The notes: generated by a model from the letters alone, not told the origin. A DNA stretch of 64,000 nucleotides from Ottowia sp. oral taxon 894 (GCF_001262075.1 NZ_CP012073.1:1909001-1973000), one strand, 5' to 3'. Shown: positions 18,652-27,505, numbered from the stretch's first letter. A program made the numbers and translations.

Positions 18652-19629
18652 CTACAGGGTCAGCAGCACGGAACCCCAGGTAAAGCCGCCGCCCACGCCT
18701 TCGAGCAGGGCGGTTTGGCCGGGGCGGACTTGGCCGCTGCGCACGGCGTGGTCCAGCGCCAGCGGAATGGAAGCGGCAGAGGTGTTGCCGTGCTCTTGCA
18801 GGGTGACGATGATTTTTTCGGGCGGCAGGCCGAGCTTTCTGGCCGTGCCTTGCATGATGCGCAAATTGGCTTGGTGGGGAATGAGCCAGTCCACGTCAGC
18901 GGCGGTTTTGCCAGCTTTTTCCAGCACGGCGCGGGCGGTTTTGTCGAGCAGGCTGACGGCGAGCTTGAAAACGGCCTGCCCGTCCATGTGCAGCAGGGGC
19001 GTGCCCAGCGCGTGGCCGCCGCTGACGTGGCCGGGCACGCAAAGGATGTCCACATGCCTGCCGTCGGCGTGCAAGTCGGTGGCGAGGATGCCGGGGGTGT
19101 CGCTGGCTTCAAGCACCACGGCGCCCGCGCCGTCGCCAAAGAGCACGCAGGTGGTGCGGTCGTTGAAGTCGAGGATGCGGCTGAATACTTCCGCGCCAAT
19201 GACCAGGGCGCGCCGCGCGCCGCCGGCGCGGATCATGGCGTCGGCCACGGTGAGGGCGTAGATGAAGCCGCTGCACACGGCCTGCACGTCGAAGGCGGGG
19301 CTGCCCGCAATGCCCAGCTGGCGCTGCACGATGGCGGCGGTGGCGGGAAACACCATGTCGGGCGTGGAGGTGGCGACGATGAGCAGATCAATGTCTTGCG
19401 GCTGCGCGCCTGCGGCTTGCATGGCCGCTTGCGCGGCGGGCACGGCCAGCTGGCTGGCGGGGGTTGCAGGGTCGGCAAAGTGGCGGGCGCGGATGCCGGT
19501 GCGCTCGGTGATCCAGGCGTCTGAAGTCTCAATGCCGCGCGCGGCCAGCTCGGCCGCCAGTTCGTCGTTGGAGACGCGGCGCGCGGGCAGAAAGCTGCCT
19601 GTGCCGGTGATGCGGGTGTAGCGTGTCAT
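18652..19629 (-). CDS. fabH: 3-oxoacyl-ACP synthase III
   Basis: Condenses acetyl-CoA with malonyl-ACP to start fatty-acid chains. The 325-residue protein has the catalytic Cys in AVCSGF (near residue 113), His in PHQANLRIM and Asn in EHGNTSAAS. Start [15 protein letters not shown] at 19629. It follows plsX, but a hairpin with a T-run lies between them. The usual following genes fabD, fabG and acpP are not present downstream; engB is convergent instead. Confidence 0.95.
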   Translation of the reverse strand: MTRYTRITGTGSFLPARRVSNDELAAELAARGIETSDAWITERTGIRARHFADPATPASQLAVPAAQAAMQAAGAQPQDIDLLIVATSTPDMVFPATAAIVQRQLGIAGSPAFDVQAVCSGFIYALTVADAMIRAGGARRALVIGAEVFSRILDFNDRTTCVLFGDGAGAVVLEASDTPGILATDLHADGRHVDILCVPGHVSGGHALGTPLLHMDGQAVFKLAVSLLDKTARAVLEKAGKTAADVDWLIPHQANLRIMQGTARKLGLPPEKIIVTLQEHGNTSAASIPLALDHAVRSGQVRPGQTALLEGVGGGFTWGSVLLTL

Positions 19630-19640
19630 GAAAAATGTCT

Positions 19641-19674
19641 CCAAAAAACACGCCGCCCAAGAGGGCGGCGTTTT
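19641..19674 (-). terminator. Terminator-like hairpin between plsX and fabH
   Basis: Eight-base perfect stem CGCCGCCC / GGGCGGCG with a four-base loop. On the minus strand it is followed by TGTTTTTTGG. It lies right after the plsX stop and 20 bases before fabH, so it may attenuate fabH expression. Confidence 0.65.
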
Positions 19675-20717
19675 CAGTTTGTCGTGGTGACGGCCGGCTG
19701 GGGGGCGGCGCAGGCCAGCAGCGGCGCGGCGCGCGTGATGCGCTCCTGCACGCGGCCCAGCAGTCCGTGGCGGGCCGCATCATACGCGCGGGTCATGGCG
19801 CAGCAGAACGCGAATTCATCAGCGCCGCCGTGGCTCTTGAAGACCAGGCCGCGCAGCCCCAGCAGGGCCGCACCGTTGTGGCGGCGCGGGTCGATGCGCT
19901 TTTTCAGCGCGCCCAGCACGGGCATGGCCGCCAGCGCGGCCAGTTTGGTGAGCAGGTTGCGCGAGAACTCTTCGCGCAGAAAGCCCGCAATCATGCTGGC
20001 CAGCCCTTCGGTGGTTTTCAGCGCCACGTTGCCCACGAAGCCGTCGCATACCACGATGTCGGTGGTGCCCTTGAAGGTGTCGTTGCCCTCCACATTGCCG
20101 TAAAAGTTGATCACGCCGGTTTGCGCGGCCTGGCGCAGCAGCTCGCCAGCGCGCTTGATTTCTTCGCTGCCCTTGATGGCTTCTTCACCGATGTTGAGCA
20201 GGCCTACGAGCGGGTCGGGCTTGCCGCTCAGGGCTGAAACCAGGGCCGATCCCAGCACGGCAAATTGCAGCAGGTGCTCGGCGGTGCAGTCCACGTTGGC
20301 GCCCAGATCGAGCATGGTGGTGGCGCCGCCCTTGCTGTTGGGCATGGGGTAGGCGATGGCGGGGCGGTCAATGCCTTCAGCGGTTTTCAGCACGTAGCGG
20401 GCAATGGCCATGAGCGCACCTGTATTGCCGGCGGACAGGGCCACGTCGGCCTGGCCGCCTTTCACCTGCTCGATGGCCACCCGCATGGACGAGTCTTTTT
20501 TGCGCCGCAGGGCTACTTCCACAGGGTCGTCCATGCTCACGATTTCGCTGGCGGGCACCACGCGCGCACGGGGATGCGCAAAACCCGCCAGCGCCTCGGG
20601 CTGCCCCACCAGCAGCAGGCTGGCGTCGTCATGCTGCTTCAGAAACTGGCGGCAGGCTGGCAGCGTGACTTGCGTGCCGTGGTCGCCGCCCATGCAATCA
20701 ATGGCCAGAATGGTCAT
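19674..20717 (-). CDS. plsX: Phosphate acyltransferase PlsX
   Basis: Makes acyl-phosphate from acyl-ACP, the first step toward phosphatidic acid with PlsY. The 347-residue protein starts [14 protein letters not shown], the canonical PlsX N terminus, and contains [12 protein letters not shown] and [13 protein letters not shown]. In relatives plsX directly follows rpmF; here about 4.2 kb of foreign-looking DNA separates them. Its ATG overlaps the stop of the YetF-like gene (ATGA), so its translation now depends on, or is coupled to, that gene. Confidence 0.95.
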   Translation of the reverse strand: MTILAIDCMGGDHGTQVTLPACRQFLKQHDDASLLLVGQPEALAGFAHPRARVVPASEIVSMDDPVEVALRRKKDSSMRVAIEQVKGGQADVALSAGNTGALMAIARYVLKTAEGIDRPAIAYPMPNSKGGATTMLDLGANVDCTAEHLLQFAVLGSALVSALSGKPDPLVGLLNIGEEAIKGSEEIKRAGELLRQAAQTGVINFYGNVEGNDTFKGTTDIVVCDGFVGNVALKTTEGLASMIAGFLREEFSRNLLTKLAALAAMPVLGALKKRIDPRRHNGAALLGLRGLVFKSHGGADEFAFCCAMTRAYDAARHGLLGRVQERITRAAPLLACAAPQPAVTTTN

Positions 20718-21364
20718 ATGTGTAAGCCTTGATTCGGGAGAGAACTTGTTACTGTAATCTTTCCGCTGTCGTATTCCGCAAGAAATACCGTTCCAACGTC
20801 CGTTATTCCCTGAGTTTTCAATTCAGCCAGCAGCCAATTTTCATCTTTATCAATCATTTCCAGTGTGGCTGGCTGAATGCTGCCGTCAGTAATCAACGGA
20901 TATTTCGGATTTTCCTCGCCAAAAGACGTGATGATGAGCTGCCCGTCCTGCTCAAGAATGGCCTGCTTGACATCTTTGACCGCATAAATGCCCTGCATAC
21001 GCAGCTTGAAGGATAAATCATTTGCCGAGATGCCTGCCTTGCGCGCCGCGTCTACATCGATTTTGCCGCGTGAAATCAACATGACAGGTTGCCCGTCCAC
21101 CCATCTCTTGACCCAATTATTATGTTTTTTCAGCCAACGCAGCGATAAAACCGCCGCAAACCAAATGGCCAAAATCAACATGAATACAGGGATGGAAATA
21201 TCAGTATTGTAGATGACACCACCGACAATACCGCCAAGCACATAGTTCTGCACCTGGTCGCTGGCCGAAGCGGGCGCAAGATTGCCCTTTCCGGTCAAAT
21301 TAATCACCAGCACAAGCGCCAATAGGCCCAAGATGAGTTTGACTGCAACGATTATGTAAAACAT
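20714..21364 (-). CDS. YetF/YcaP-like (DUF421) membrane protein
   Basis: A 216-residue membrane protein with three N-terminal hydrophobic segments (about residues 3-22, 42-55 and 58-75) and a cytoplasmic DUF421-type domain carrying [21 protein letters not shown] and the phrase [24 protein letters not shown]421 proteins are found at the inner membrane and in spore-forming bacteria affect stress or germination; the biochemical role is unknown. Base composition is clearly lower in GC than plsX and it lies at the edge of the foreign segment. It overlaps plsX by four bases. Confidence 0.8.
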   Translation of the reverse strand: MFYIIVAVKLILGLLALVLVINLTGKGNLAPASASDQVQNYVLGGIVGGVIYNTDISIPVFMLILAIWFAAVLSLRWLKKHNNWVKRWVDGQPVMLISRGKIDVDAARKAGISANDLSFKLRMQGIYAVKDVKQAILEQDGQLIITSFGEENPKYPLITDGSIQPATLEMIDKDENWLLAELKTQGITDVGTVFLAEYDSGKITVTSSLPNQGLHI

Positions 21365-21465
21365 CAGCGTATGACTCTTAGAAATAGCATTTTTGGCGGG
21401 CGCGGTTCAGGTTGGATCTGTACTTGCGTCCCCATGAATTGCCAGCAGAATTGTACCCAACAATA

Positions 21466-21620
21466 TTAATGCACATCTTCCCAATTTGTTCCCACACCAG
21501 CTTCAGCCACCAGCGGCGCTTTCGATATCCCCGCATCCACCTTCGCCATCATCTGCGGCAGTTTTTCTTTTACCCAATCCAGTTCGGCTTCGGGTACTTC
21601 CAGCACCAGTTTGGCCGGTC
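21466..21620 (-). pseudogene. polA: 3' fragment of DNA polymerase I gene (Neisseria-like), copy 1
   Basis: On the minus strand the frame reads AKLVLEVPEAELDWVKEK then LPQMMAKVDAGISKAPLV and ends TNWEDVH before TAA at 21466. This is the last ~50 residues of DNA polymerase I, closely matching the second fragment at 24153-24665 and the neisserial PolA C terminus as I know it. The 5' side ends abruptly at a perfect 20-base inverted repeat (21618-21637). Too short to be functional. Confidence 0.8.
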
Positions 21621-21637
21621 GGATTCTCGAATCCGAC
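21618..21637. repeat. Perfect inverted repeat at polA fragment boundary
   Basis: The sequence GTCGGATTCTCGAATCCGAC has 9-base arms around TC. It marks the exact point where polA homology of fragment 1 stops and lies 44 bases from the DUF2971 stop, so it may be a relic of the element or repeat that rearranged the segment. Confidence 0.7.
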
Positions 21638-21680
21638 GACTTTGGGATGGCAGTGGCTTAAATATCCGGCCTGCTGCTGG

Positions 21681-22844
21681 CTAATCCTTCTTGATCGGCG
21701 GATTGGCATTAATCGGCAACGACGAGCGGGAAACTTTAGTATTTGGGTAATGCTTCCGCATCAAATGCTGAAACGCTTCCGCCTTGCGCCCTTTCCCGCT
21801 TTTTTCGTAATTTGTCCCCAAAATCACTTCATCCACAATATCGCGCGCATCAGCATAAGGCAGATAGATAGATTGCGTAGTTTCGCAATATTCGATTTTG
21901 TTTGAACCGATTTTTTCGATTTTTAGCAAGCGAAACTCTTCTTCATCGCGGAATGCAAAATCTTTAAACAGATAGCGGATATATTCCAAAGGATAGCGAA
22001 TATATTCCAAAGCTTCTCTGTCTTCATCATTGATATTGGATTTTTCCTTGAAAAAATCAATTAACTGCTTCAATGCTTTTTCAAGCTCGTCGATGCGAAA
22101 ATCATGCCAACTTGAATTTTTTCCTACAGGCTCTAATTGAATGCCGAATTTTTGATCATCCTCACTCGGTAACCATATTCTACATTTATCTCCAGCAAGA
22201 TATTCATCTTTATAAGCAATATAAGCTACTTGATAAAGCGGTAGGTTTACATCTTCCAAATCTGCATCAGATATATCTGCTTCTACCGGCTGTTCCCTCG
22301 AATATTCATCCCCTTTTTTTGCCATGCTACGGAATGAGACGGAAACATCGGGCTCTTTCAACCAATTCCCATCTTTATTAAATACCAAACAACAGCCCGA
22401 TGCCTCAACACCATTTTCTTTGCCATACAGACGGAACTGGTTCAAATCGTTTATACGGCTGGAAAAGCAGGCAAAAAAAGCATTATGGTCAGGGCAATCG
22501 ACTTTGTTTTCCAATTCTAAATCCTGAAGATTTAGCAGCTCTAATAAGCCCTCTCCTTCTGTTGGATCGTTCATATAGGTGGAGCTGCTGATTCTCATTG
22601 GAGTGGCCTGCTGCTTGTCAACTGGATCCTTTTCTTTATTATTAACATCATTTTTATCATGAACAATGCCGAATAATTTCTCGCATGCGGAAGGTGAAGT
22701 ATAATGGGCAAGTGGAGTTGAGTCCAATTCAATGGGTGGAATATTTAAAACCGCTAAAATGGCAGAAATAGCGCTTGTTAAATTTTCTTTGTTATCCTTA
22801 AATAGGTTGTCTTCAAATAGTTTTTTCTGTATTTCCTGTTTTTT
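21681..22844 (-). CDS. DUF2971-like domain, C-terminal half of an amber-split gene
   Basis: Minus-strand frame open from the amber codon at 22845-22847 to the stop at 21681; the only plausible internal start is TTG at 22725-22727 (348 codons). The N-terminal part LAHYTSPSACEKLFGIV then STYMNDPTEGEGLLELL and FFACFSSRINDLNQFRLYG matches the pattern of the uncharacterised DUF2971 family. The 39 codons between the amber codon and the TTG contain no stop and continue the frame of the TPR gene exactly. Most likely the C-terminal domain of a single ~810-residue protein, now expressed only by readthrough or reinitiation. AT-rich compared with the neighbours. Confidence 0.75.
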   Translation of the reverse strand, partial: KKQEIQKKLFEDNLFKDNKENLTSAISAILAVLNIPPIELDSTPLAHYTSPSACEKLFGIVHDKNDVNNKEKDPVDKQQATPMRISSSTYMNDPTEGEGLLELLNLQDLELENKVDCPDHNAFFACFSSRINDLNQFRLYGKENGVEASGCCLVFNKDGNWLKEPDVSVSFRSMAKKGDEYSREQPVEADISDADLEDVNLPLYQVAYIAYKDEYLAGDKCRIWLPSEDDQKFGIQLEPVGKNSSWHDFRIDELEKALKQLIDFFKEKSNINDEDREALEYIRYPLEYIRYLFKDFAFRDEEEFRLLKIEKIGSNKIEYCETTQSIYLPYADARDIVDEVILGTNYEKSGKGRKAEAFQHLMRKHYPNTKVSRSSLPINANPPIKKD

Positions 22845-24107
22845 CTATTCAAAATATATTCCCCATTTTTTTCGAACTAATGGTGGTAAGTGCTTAAAAA
22901 AATCTAGCCGTTTTTGAAAATATTTATTGTCCTGTTCGGGTAACTTAGCTGCTGCTTCTTTTTCTGCCTTTATGGCCTGTCTGAAATAACAACGGCCTAG
23001 CAAAAATTGGGCATTGTCTTGTTGCCGGAGACGGCCTTGTTCATCTGTCAGCTGTTCGATAAGCCGTAATTGAGATTGGTAATGTTCAACTGCCTGTCCA
23101 AACAAATGTTCAGAAGCCTCTTCTTCGGCTCTCATCGCCTGCTCTAAATAGCAACGGCCTAACCAAGATTGGGCATTGATTTGCTTTTGAATGCTGTTTT
23201 GCTTGTCTTCCAACTGTTTGGCAAGCCTCAGTTGCTGTTGGTGGCGTTTAATTGCAAGTCCAAACAAATGTTTAGAAGCCTCTTCTTCGGCTTTCATCGC
23301 CTGTTCAAAATAGCAACGGCCTAGCCAATGTTGGGCACTGATCTGTTCCTGAATACCGTTTTCGTCCCCCAGCTGTTTAGCAAGTCTCAATTGCTGTTGG
23401 CGGTGTTTAACTGCCTGTCCAAATAAATGTTCCGCATCCTTTCCTTTAGCTTGCTTGGCCTGCTCTAAATAGCAGCGGCCTAGCCAAGCCTCGGCATAGA
23501 TCTGTCCCTGAATACCGTTTTCGCCCTCCAACTGTTCGGCAAGCCTCAATTGCTGTTGGTGGTGTTCAATTGCCTGTTCAAACAACCGTGTAGAAGCCTC
23601 ACCTTTGGCTTTCATCGCCTGCTCAAAATAGCAACGGCCTAGCCAAGATTGGGCATAGATCTGTCCCTGAATACCGTTTTCGCCCTCCAACTGTTCGGCA
23701 AGCCTCAATTGCTGTTGGTGGTGTTCAATTGCCTGTTCAAACAACCGTGTAGAAGCCTCACCTTTGGCTTTCATCGCCTGCTCAAAATAGCAACGGCCTA
23801 GCCAAGATTGGGCATAGATCTGTTCCTGAATACCGTTTTCGCCCCCCAACTGTTCGGCAAGCCTCAATTGTTGTTGGTGGTGTTCAATTGCCTGTTCAAA
23901 CAACCGTGTAGAAGCCTCTCCTTTGGTTTTCATTGCCTGCTCAAAATAGCAACGGCCTAGCCAAAACTGAATATCATTTCGCTCCTGAATCTGGCTATCT
24001 TTATTTTCAATTTTTCCTGAAGCCTGACTCAGTTTCGTAATTGCTTCATCAAATTTTTTATTCTTGAATAAACTTACGCCTTCTTTAATTAAATTTAGGA
24101 TGTTCAT
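22845..24107 (-). CDS. Tetratricopeptide-like repeat protein, N-terminal half of an amber-split gene
   Basis: A 420-residue protein of seven TPR-like units of 53-54 residues with consensus QSWLGRCYFEQAMKAKGEAS, then LFEQAIEHHQQQLRLAEQL. Such helical arrays bind other proteins. The start MNILNLIKEG at 24107 has AAGGGG eight bases upstream. The gene ends in TAG at 22845-22847, and the same frame continues into the DUF2971 part. Base composition is far lower in GC than flanking genes, and it follows a polA 3' fragment by 45 bases. Function unknown; a role in defence or effector binding would be speculation. Confidence 0.8.
   Translation of the reverse strand: MNILNLIKEGVSLFKNKKFDEAITKLSQASGKIENKDSQIQERNDIQFWLGRCYFEQAMKTKGEASTRLFEQAIEHHQQQLRLAEQLGGENGIQEQIYAQSWLGRCYFEQAMKAKGEASTRLFEQAIEHHQQQLRLAEQLEGENGIQGQIYAQSWLGRCYFEQAMKAKGEASTRLFEQAIEHHQQQLRLAEQLEGENGIQGQIYAEAWLGRCYLEQAKQAKGKDAEHLFGQAVKHRQQQLRLAKQLGDENGIQEQISAQHWLGRCYFEQAMKAEEEASKHLFGLAIKRHQQQLRLAKQLEDKQNSIQKQINAQSWLGRCYLEQAMRAEEEASEHLFGQAVEHYQSQLRLIEQLTDEQGRLRQQDNAQFLLGRCYFRQAIKAEKEAAAKLPEQDNKYFQKRLDFFKHLPPLVRKKWGIYFE
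22848..23969 (-). repeat. Tandem coding repeat, seven units of ~159 bp
   Basis: The repeats that code the TPR-like units. Two adjacent units (starting near 23502 and 23661 on the plus strand) are almost identical at the DNA level with a period of 159 bases, and the third is nearly so, while units toward the C terminus have diverged. This indicates recent expansion in the N-terminal part of the array. Confidence 0.9.
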
Positions 24108-24152
24108 CGTTTTATCCCCTTCTTGAAACAATCTCTTGAATACTACATAATC

Positions 24153-24665
24153 TCAATGCGCTTTTCCACAATTCATGCTCACGCCGACCTCTTCTATCAG
24201 CGGCGCTTTCAATATCCCTTCATTCACTTTCGCCATCATCTGTGACCGTTTTTCTTTGACTAAATCCAGTTTGGCTTCGGGCGCTTCCAGCACCAGTTCG
24301 TCATGCGCCTGCATGATTAGCTTGCTTTTCAGGCCGTCTGAAAGCCAGCGGGACACGTCTGTCATGGCGCGTTTGATGAGGTCGGATGCAGTGCCTTGCA
24401 TGGGGGCGTTGATGGCGGCGCGTTCGGCTCCGGCGCGGGCGTTGGCGTTTTTGTTGCGGATGTCGGGCAGGTAGAGGCGGCGGCCGGACGGGTTCTCGAC
24501 GAAGCCTTGGACTGCGGCTTGTTCTTTGGTGCGCTGCATGTATTCGGCAACGCCAAGGTGCGGGCGAAGTAGCGGGCGATGAAGGTTTTGGCGGACAGGC
24601 TGCCTATACCCAGCGACTTGGCGAGGCCGTATTGGCCCATGCCGTCAATCAAGCCGCGAAGTTGA
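24153..24665 (-). pseudogene. polA: 3' fragment of DNA polymerase I gene (Neisseria-like), copy 2
   Basis: Homology to PolA starts at KTINF near 24665 and runs to the stop at 24153 (GVSMNCGKAH). An upstream frame gives GMGQYGLAKSLGIGSLSAKTF and then shifts; the downstream frame gives RTKEQAAVQGFVENPSGRRL, followed by NAPMQGTASDLIKRAM and LIMQAHDELVLEAPEAKLDL. These are the polymerase motif B and C regions of family A polymerases (QAHDEL is the catalytic palm motif). At least two frameshifts and missing conserved residues make it a pseudogene. It carries a Neisseria uptake sequence and has neisserial rather than Comamonadaceae character. Confidence 0.85.
24331..24342 (+). other. Neisserial DNA uptake sequence (AG-DUS)
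   Basis: AGGCCGTCTGAA matches the 12-mer AG-DUS dialect used by several Neisseria species for natural transformation; its 10-base core is GCCGTCTGAA. It lies inside polA fragment 2, where the minus strand reads as SDGLK. No second copy was found in the window. Confidence 0.85.
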
Positions 24666-24866
24666 TGGTTTTGGTTGAGTTTGGCCGTGAGGGGCGAAAG
24701 CTCGGGAATCGGAGTGGGCTGCAAGGTGCAAACCGCAGACGGGCCTTGGGGGCGGTGAAGACGTGCAACGCCGCAGGCTGCCCGAGGCCGGGTTTTTCAC
24801 ACCCGCCGACAGACTTTGAACAGGTTCCAAGAGGCCCGCGCCATAAAACGCCGGTTCCATGAACAA

Positions 24867-24911
24867 CGAAGGCCCGGAGGCTACGCAGATCAGGCGTAGT
24901 GCCGGGCCTTT
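24867..24911. terminator. Long hairpin downstream of rpmF
   Basis: AAGGCCCGG pairs with CCGGGCCTT, and an inner stem CTACGC / GCGTAG makes a two-part hairpin. It lies 55 bases past the rpmF stop. The T-run on the minus strand is weak, so its use as a terminator is uncertain. The remaining bases between polA fragment 2 and rpmF (24666-24965) show only a family B string at 24809-24830. Confidence 0.45.
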
Positions 24912-24965
24912 GGGATGACGGGAGCGCCGCTGGCAGCCTGATTTCTGCTGCCGGAAAGACTCGCC

Positions 24966-25148
24966 TCAGTCTTGCGACTTGGGCTTGATGACCTGGCGGC
25001 CACGGTAAAAGCCGTTGGGGCTGATGTGGTGGCGCAGGTGAATTTCGCCCGTGGTGGGTTCTTCTGCAATGCCGGGGGCGGTGAGGGCATTGTGCGAGCG
25101 GTGCATTCCGCGCTTGGAAGGCGATTTTTTGTTCTGTTGAACAGCCAT
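24966..25148 (-). CDS. rpmF: 50S ribosomal protein L32
   Basis: A 60-residue ribosomal protein beginning [20 protein letters not shown], the standard L32 N terminus. It is followed by [33 protein letters not shown]. Like many L32 proteins of betaproteobacteria it lacks the four zinc-binding cysteines (C-minus form). Start at 25148; a longer frame upstream is not conserved. It follows yceD as usual, but its normal downstream neighbour plsX is 4.2 kb away. Confidence 0.95.
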   Translation of the reverse strand: MAVQQNKKSPSKRGMHRSHNALTAPGIAEEPTTGEIHLRHHISPNGFYRGRQVIKPKSQD

Positions 25149-25255
25149 GATGGCTCCTTGTGAAACTGCCGCTAGCGCGGCGCGGGCGGCAGAGCGTGAA
25201 AGAGATGGAAAAACGAGCTGGCACCGAGATGCCAAAGCGGCGGATTATAGCCAGC

Positions 25256-25831
25256 TCACGCTTTCGCGCCATTGGCAGGGCCGCTCTCGCCGCCGTCCTT
25301 GAGCGCGGCCAACGCGGCAAACGGGCTGGGGCGGCGGGCCGCCGCGTCAAAGCCTTCGGACTGGGCCGACATGGGCACGTGTTCCGGGCAGGCGTTGGCG
25401 TGGCGCGGCGTCAGCGGCAGCGCCATCAGCAGCTCGTCTTCAATCAGGGCGTGCAGATTCAGCCGGGGCGCGAGCGCCAGCACATCCACGTCTTCGGCCT
25501 GTTCGTCCAGCCGGGCTGCGGCTTCTTCGCTGGCGGCGAAAGCAAAGCGCCGGTCCACCGTCACGGGCGTGCGCACGCTGCCCAGGCACAGCTGGCAGGC
25601 CAGAGGCAGCTCGGCCTGCGCTTGCAGGTGCAGGGCGGGCAGCACGCCCGCGCCAGGCAGCGCCAGCCGCAGACCACGGGCCAGCCAGCGCACCTGCACG
25701 CCTTCCGGCGCGGGCAGGCAGTCTTGCGCCAGGCGCGGGTATTGCTCCAGCGGGCTGACGCCCTGCAGGCGGCTGGCCGTGGCCGAGAAAGAGGCCACGT
25801 CAAGGGATTCGGGGGCGTAGTCGGATTGCAT
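25256..25831 (-). CDS. yceD: YceD/DUF177 family protein
   Basis: A 191-residue member of the DUF177 family, found next to rpmF across bacteria and implicated in 23S rRNA or ribosome biogenesis. The mid region LPLACQLCLGSVRTPV holds the CxxC pair, and the acidic stretch EEAAARLDEQAEDVDVLALAPRLNLHALIEDELLMALPL is characteristic. It precedes rpmF by about 107 bases. The region upstream is shared with divergent glmM and contains a family A repeat. Confidence 0.88.
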   Translation of the reverse strand: MQSDYAPESLDVASFSATASRLQGVSPLEQYPRLAQDCLPAPEGVQVRWLARGLRLALPGAGVLPALHLQAQAELPLACQLCLGSVRTPVTVDRRFAFAASEEAAARLDEQAEDVDVLALAPRLNLHALIEDELLMALPLTPRHANACPEHVPMSAQSEGFDAAARRPSPFAALAALKDGGESGPANGAKA

Positions 25832-25907
25832 CGGGCGAGTGTAGGGCGGGCGGCCCGCGTTCCGCGCTGGCCGGGAATGGCGTTCATTTTCGGTCAGCTT
25901 ACGCTAC

Positions 25908-25990
25908 TTGATTGATAGCAATATGTCCTAGTGAAATGTGCGCAGGGCGGTATTTTAGAGTCATAAATTTGCTCCTGTTTTTGATGTAGG
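25908..25990 (-). repeat. Dispersed intergenic repeat, family A, copy 7
   Basis: Minus-orientation copy with core ATAGCAATATGTCCTAGTG and end TTTGCTCCTG. It lies between the divergent yceD and glmM genes, so here the repeat is in a promoter region. Confidence 0.85.
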
Positions 25991-26044
25991 CAGCCGTCCT
26001 AGACAATCGCGCCTTCGCTTCTTCGCAAAAGGACTTTCCGGATC

Positions 26045-27400
26045 ATGACCCGCCAGTATTTCGGCACCGACGGCATACGCGGCACGGTGGGGCAGCCGCC
26101 CATCACGCCTGATTTCGTGCTGCGCCTGGGGCACGCCGTGGGCCGCGTGCTCAAGCGCCAGTCACAAAGCGCACAAGGCCAGTCAGGCAGCCCGCTCGTG
26201 CTCATTGGCAAAGACACGCGCATTTCCGGCTACATGCTGGAAAGCGCGCTCGAATCGGGCCTGAACTCCGCTGGCGTGGGCGCGCTGCTGCTCGGCCCCG
26301 TGCCCACGCCCGCCGTGGCCTACCTCACGCGGGCGCAGCGCGCCAGCCTGGGCGTGGTCATCAGCGCCAGCCACAACCGCTACGCCGACAACGGCATCAA
26401 GTTTTTCAGCGCCGATGGCGCCAAGCTGCCCGACGAATGGGAGCAGCAAGTGGAAGCGGCGCTGCAAGAAGCCCCGCAATGGGTGGAATCGGCCGCGCTG
26501 GGCCGCTCGCGCCGGCTGGACGACGCGGCGGGCCGCTACATCGAGTTCTGCAAAAGCACTTTCGGCGCAGATTTGAGTTTGCGCGGGCTGAAGATCATGG
26601 TGGACGCCGCCCACGGCGCGGCCTACCAGATCGCCCCTGCCGTTTTTCACGAGCTGGGGGCCGAAGTCATCGCCATTGGCAACCAGCCCGACGGCCTGAA
26701 CATCAACGACGGCGTGGGCGCCACGCATCCGCAGGCCTTGCAGCAGGCCGTGCGCCAGCATGGCGCGCACATTGGCATTGCGCTGGATGGCGACGCCGAC
26801 CGCCTGCAAATGGTGGACGGAAACGGGCGCCTTTACACCGGCGACGAGCTGCTTTACCTCCTGGCGCTGCACCGGCTGGAGCAAGGCGCGCCCCTGGCGG
26901 GCGTGGTGGGCACACTCATGACCAACATGGCCGTGGAACTGGCGCTGCAACAGCGCGGCCTGCAACTCGTGCGCGCGAAAGTGGGCGACCGCTACGTGCT
27001 CGAAGAACTGATGGCGCGCCGCTGGCCGCTGGGCGGCGAAGGATCGGGCCACCTGCTCGTGCTGGACAAGCACACCACGGGCGACGGCATCGTCAGCGCC
27101 TTGCAAGTGCTCCACGCGCTGGTGCAAACGGGCCGCACGCTGGCCGAGGCGCTGGCAGGCGTGCAGCTTTTCCCGCAGCCGCTCATCAACGTGCGCCTGG
27201 CCCCCGGCCAAGACTGGCAAAACAACCCCCGCCTGCAACAGGCCACGCGCGCCGCCGAAGCCGAATTGGGCCGCGCGGGCCGCGTGCTCATTCGCGCCAG
27301 CGGCACCGAACCGCTGGTGCGCGTGATGGTCGAGTGCCCCGATGCCGCCCAGGCCCAGCGCCTGGCCCAGTCGCTGGCCGATGCCTTGCGGGCGGGCTGA
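26045..27400 (+). CDS. glmM: Phosphoglucosamine mutase
   Basis: Converts glucosamine-6-phosphate to glucosamine-1-phosphate for UDP-GlcNAc synthesis. The 451-residue protein begins [17 protein letters not shown] and has the phosphoserine loop [15 protein letters not shown], the metal-binding loop ALDGDADR, and the phosphate-binding loop [12 protein letters not shown]. Full length and uninterrupted. It is convergent with the TRAP genes downstream; folP, its frequent neighbour, is not seen. Confidence 0.97.
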   Translation: MTRQYFGTDGIRGTVGQPPITPDFVLRLGHAVGRVLKRQSQSAQGQSGSPLVLIGKDTRISGYMLESALESGLNSAGVGALLLGPVPTPAVAYLTRAQRASLGVVISASHNRYADNGIKFFSADGAKLPDEWEQQVEAALQEAPQWVESAALGRSRRLDDAAGRYIEFCKSTFGADLSLRGLKIMVDAAHGAAYQIAPAVFHELGAEVIAIGNQPDGLNINDGVGATHPQALQQAVRQHGAHIGIALDGDADRLQMVDGNGRLYTGDELLYLLALHRLEQGAPLAGVVGTLMTNMAVELALQQRGLQLVRAKVGDRYVLEELMARRWPLGGEGSGHLLVLDKHTTGDGIVSALQVLHALVQTGRTLAEALAGVQLFPQPLINVRLAPGQDWQNNPRLQQATRAAEAELGRAGRVLIRASGTEPLVRVMVECPDAAQAQRLAQSLADALRAG

Positions 27401-27434
27401 AAGCCCGTAGCTGGCGCGGCTTTGGGCGCTATGC

Positions 27435-27505
27435 GGCGTTGCGAATCTTCGCCGGGCAACCCAAGCCCGTCCGTGGTTTAAGCCTTGCAGCCCATCCCAA
27501 TCCGC
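27435..27505 (+). repeat. Dispersed repeat, family C
   Basis: Contains GCGTTGCGAATCTTCGCCGG followed by an AGCCTTGCAG segment. Related sequences occur at 32727-32795 (inverted) and 40230-40310. It fills most of the 211-base gap between glmM and dctQ. Function unknown. Confidence 0.4.

Noticed and set aside
22848-23969. CRISPR-like array suggested by regular repeats
   Set aside because: The period is about 159 bases, the repeats are continuous without unique spacers, and they code for protein units in one frame.
20700-24700. Transposon or prophage as carrier of the foreign segment
   Set aside because: No transposase, integrase, terminal repeats or target duplication were seen; the uptake sequence and polA fragments favour transformation.
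24649-25350. 233-codon minus-strand frame across rpmF
   Set aside because: It is out of frame with rpmF and only runs into the polA fragment by chance; Pro/Arg/Ala-rich.
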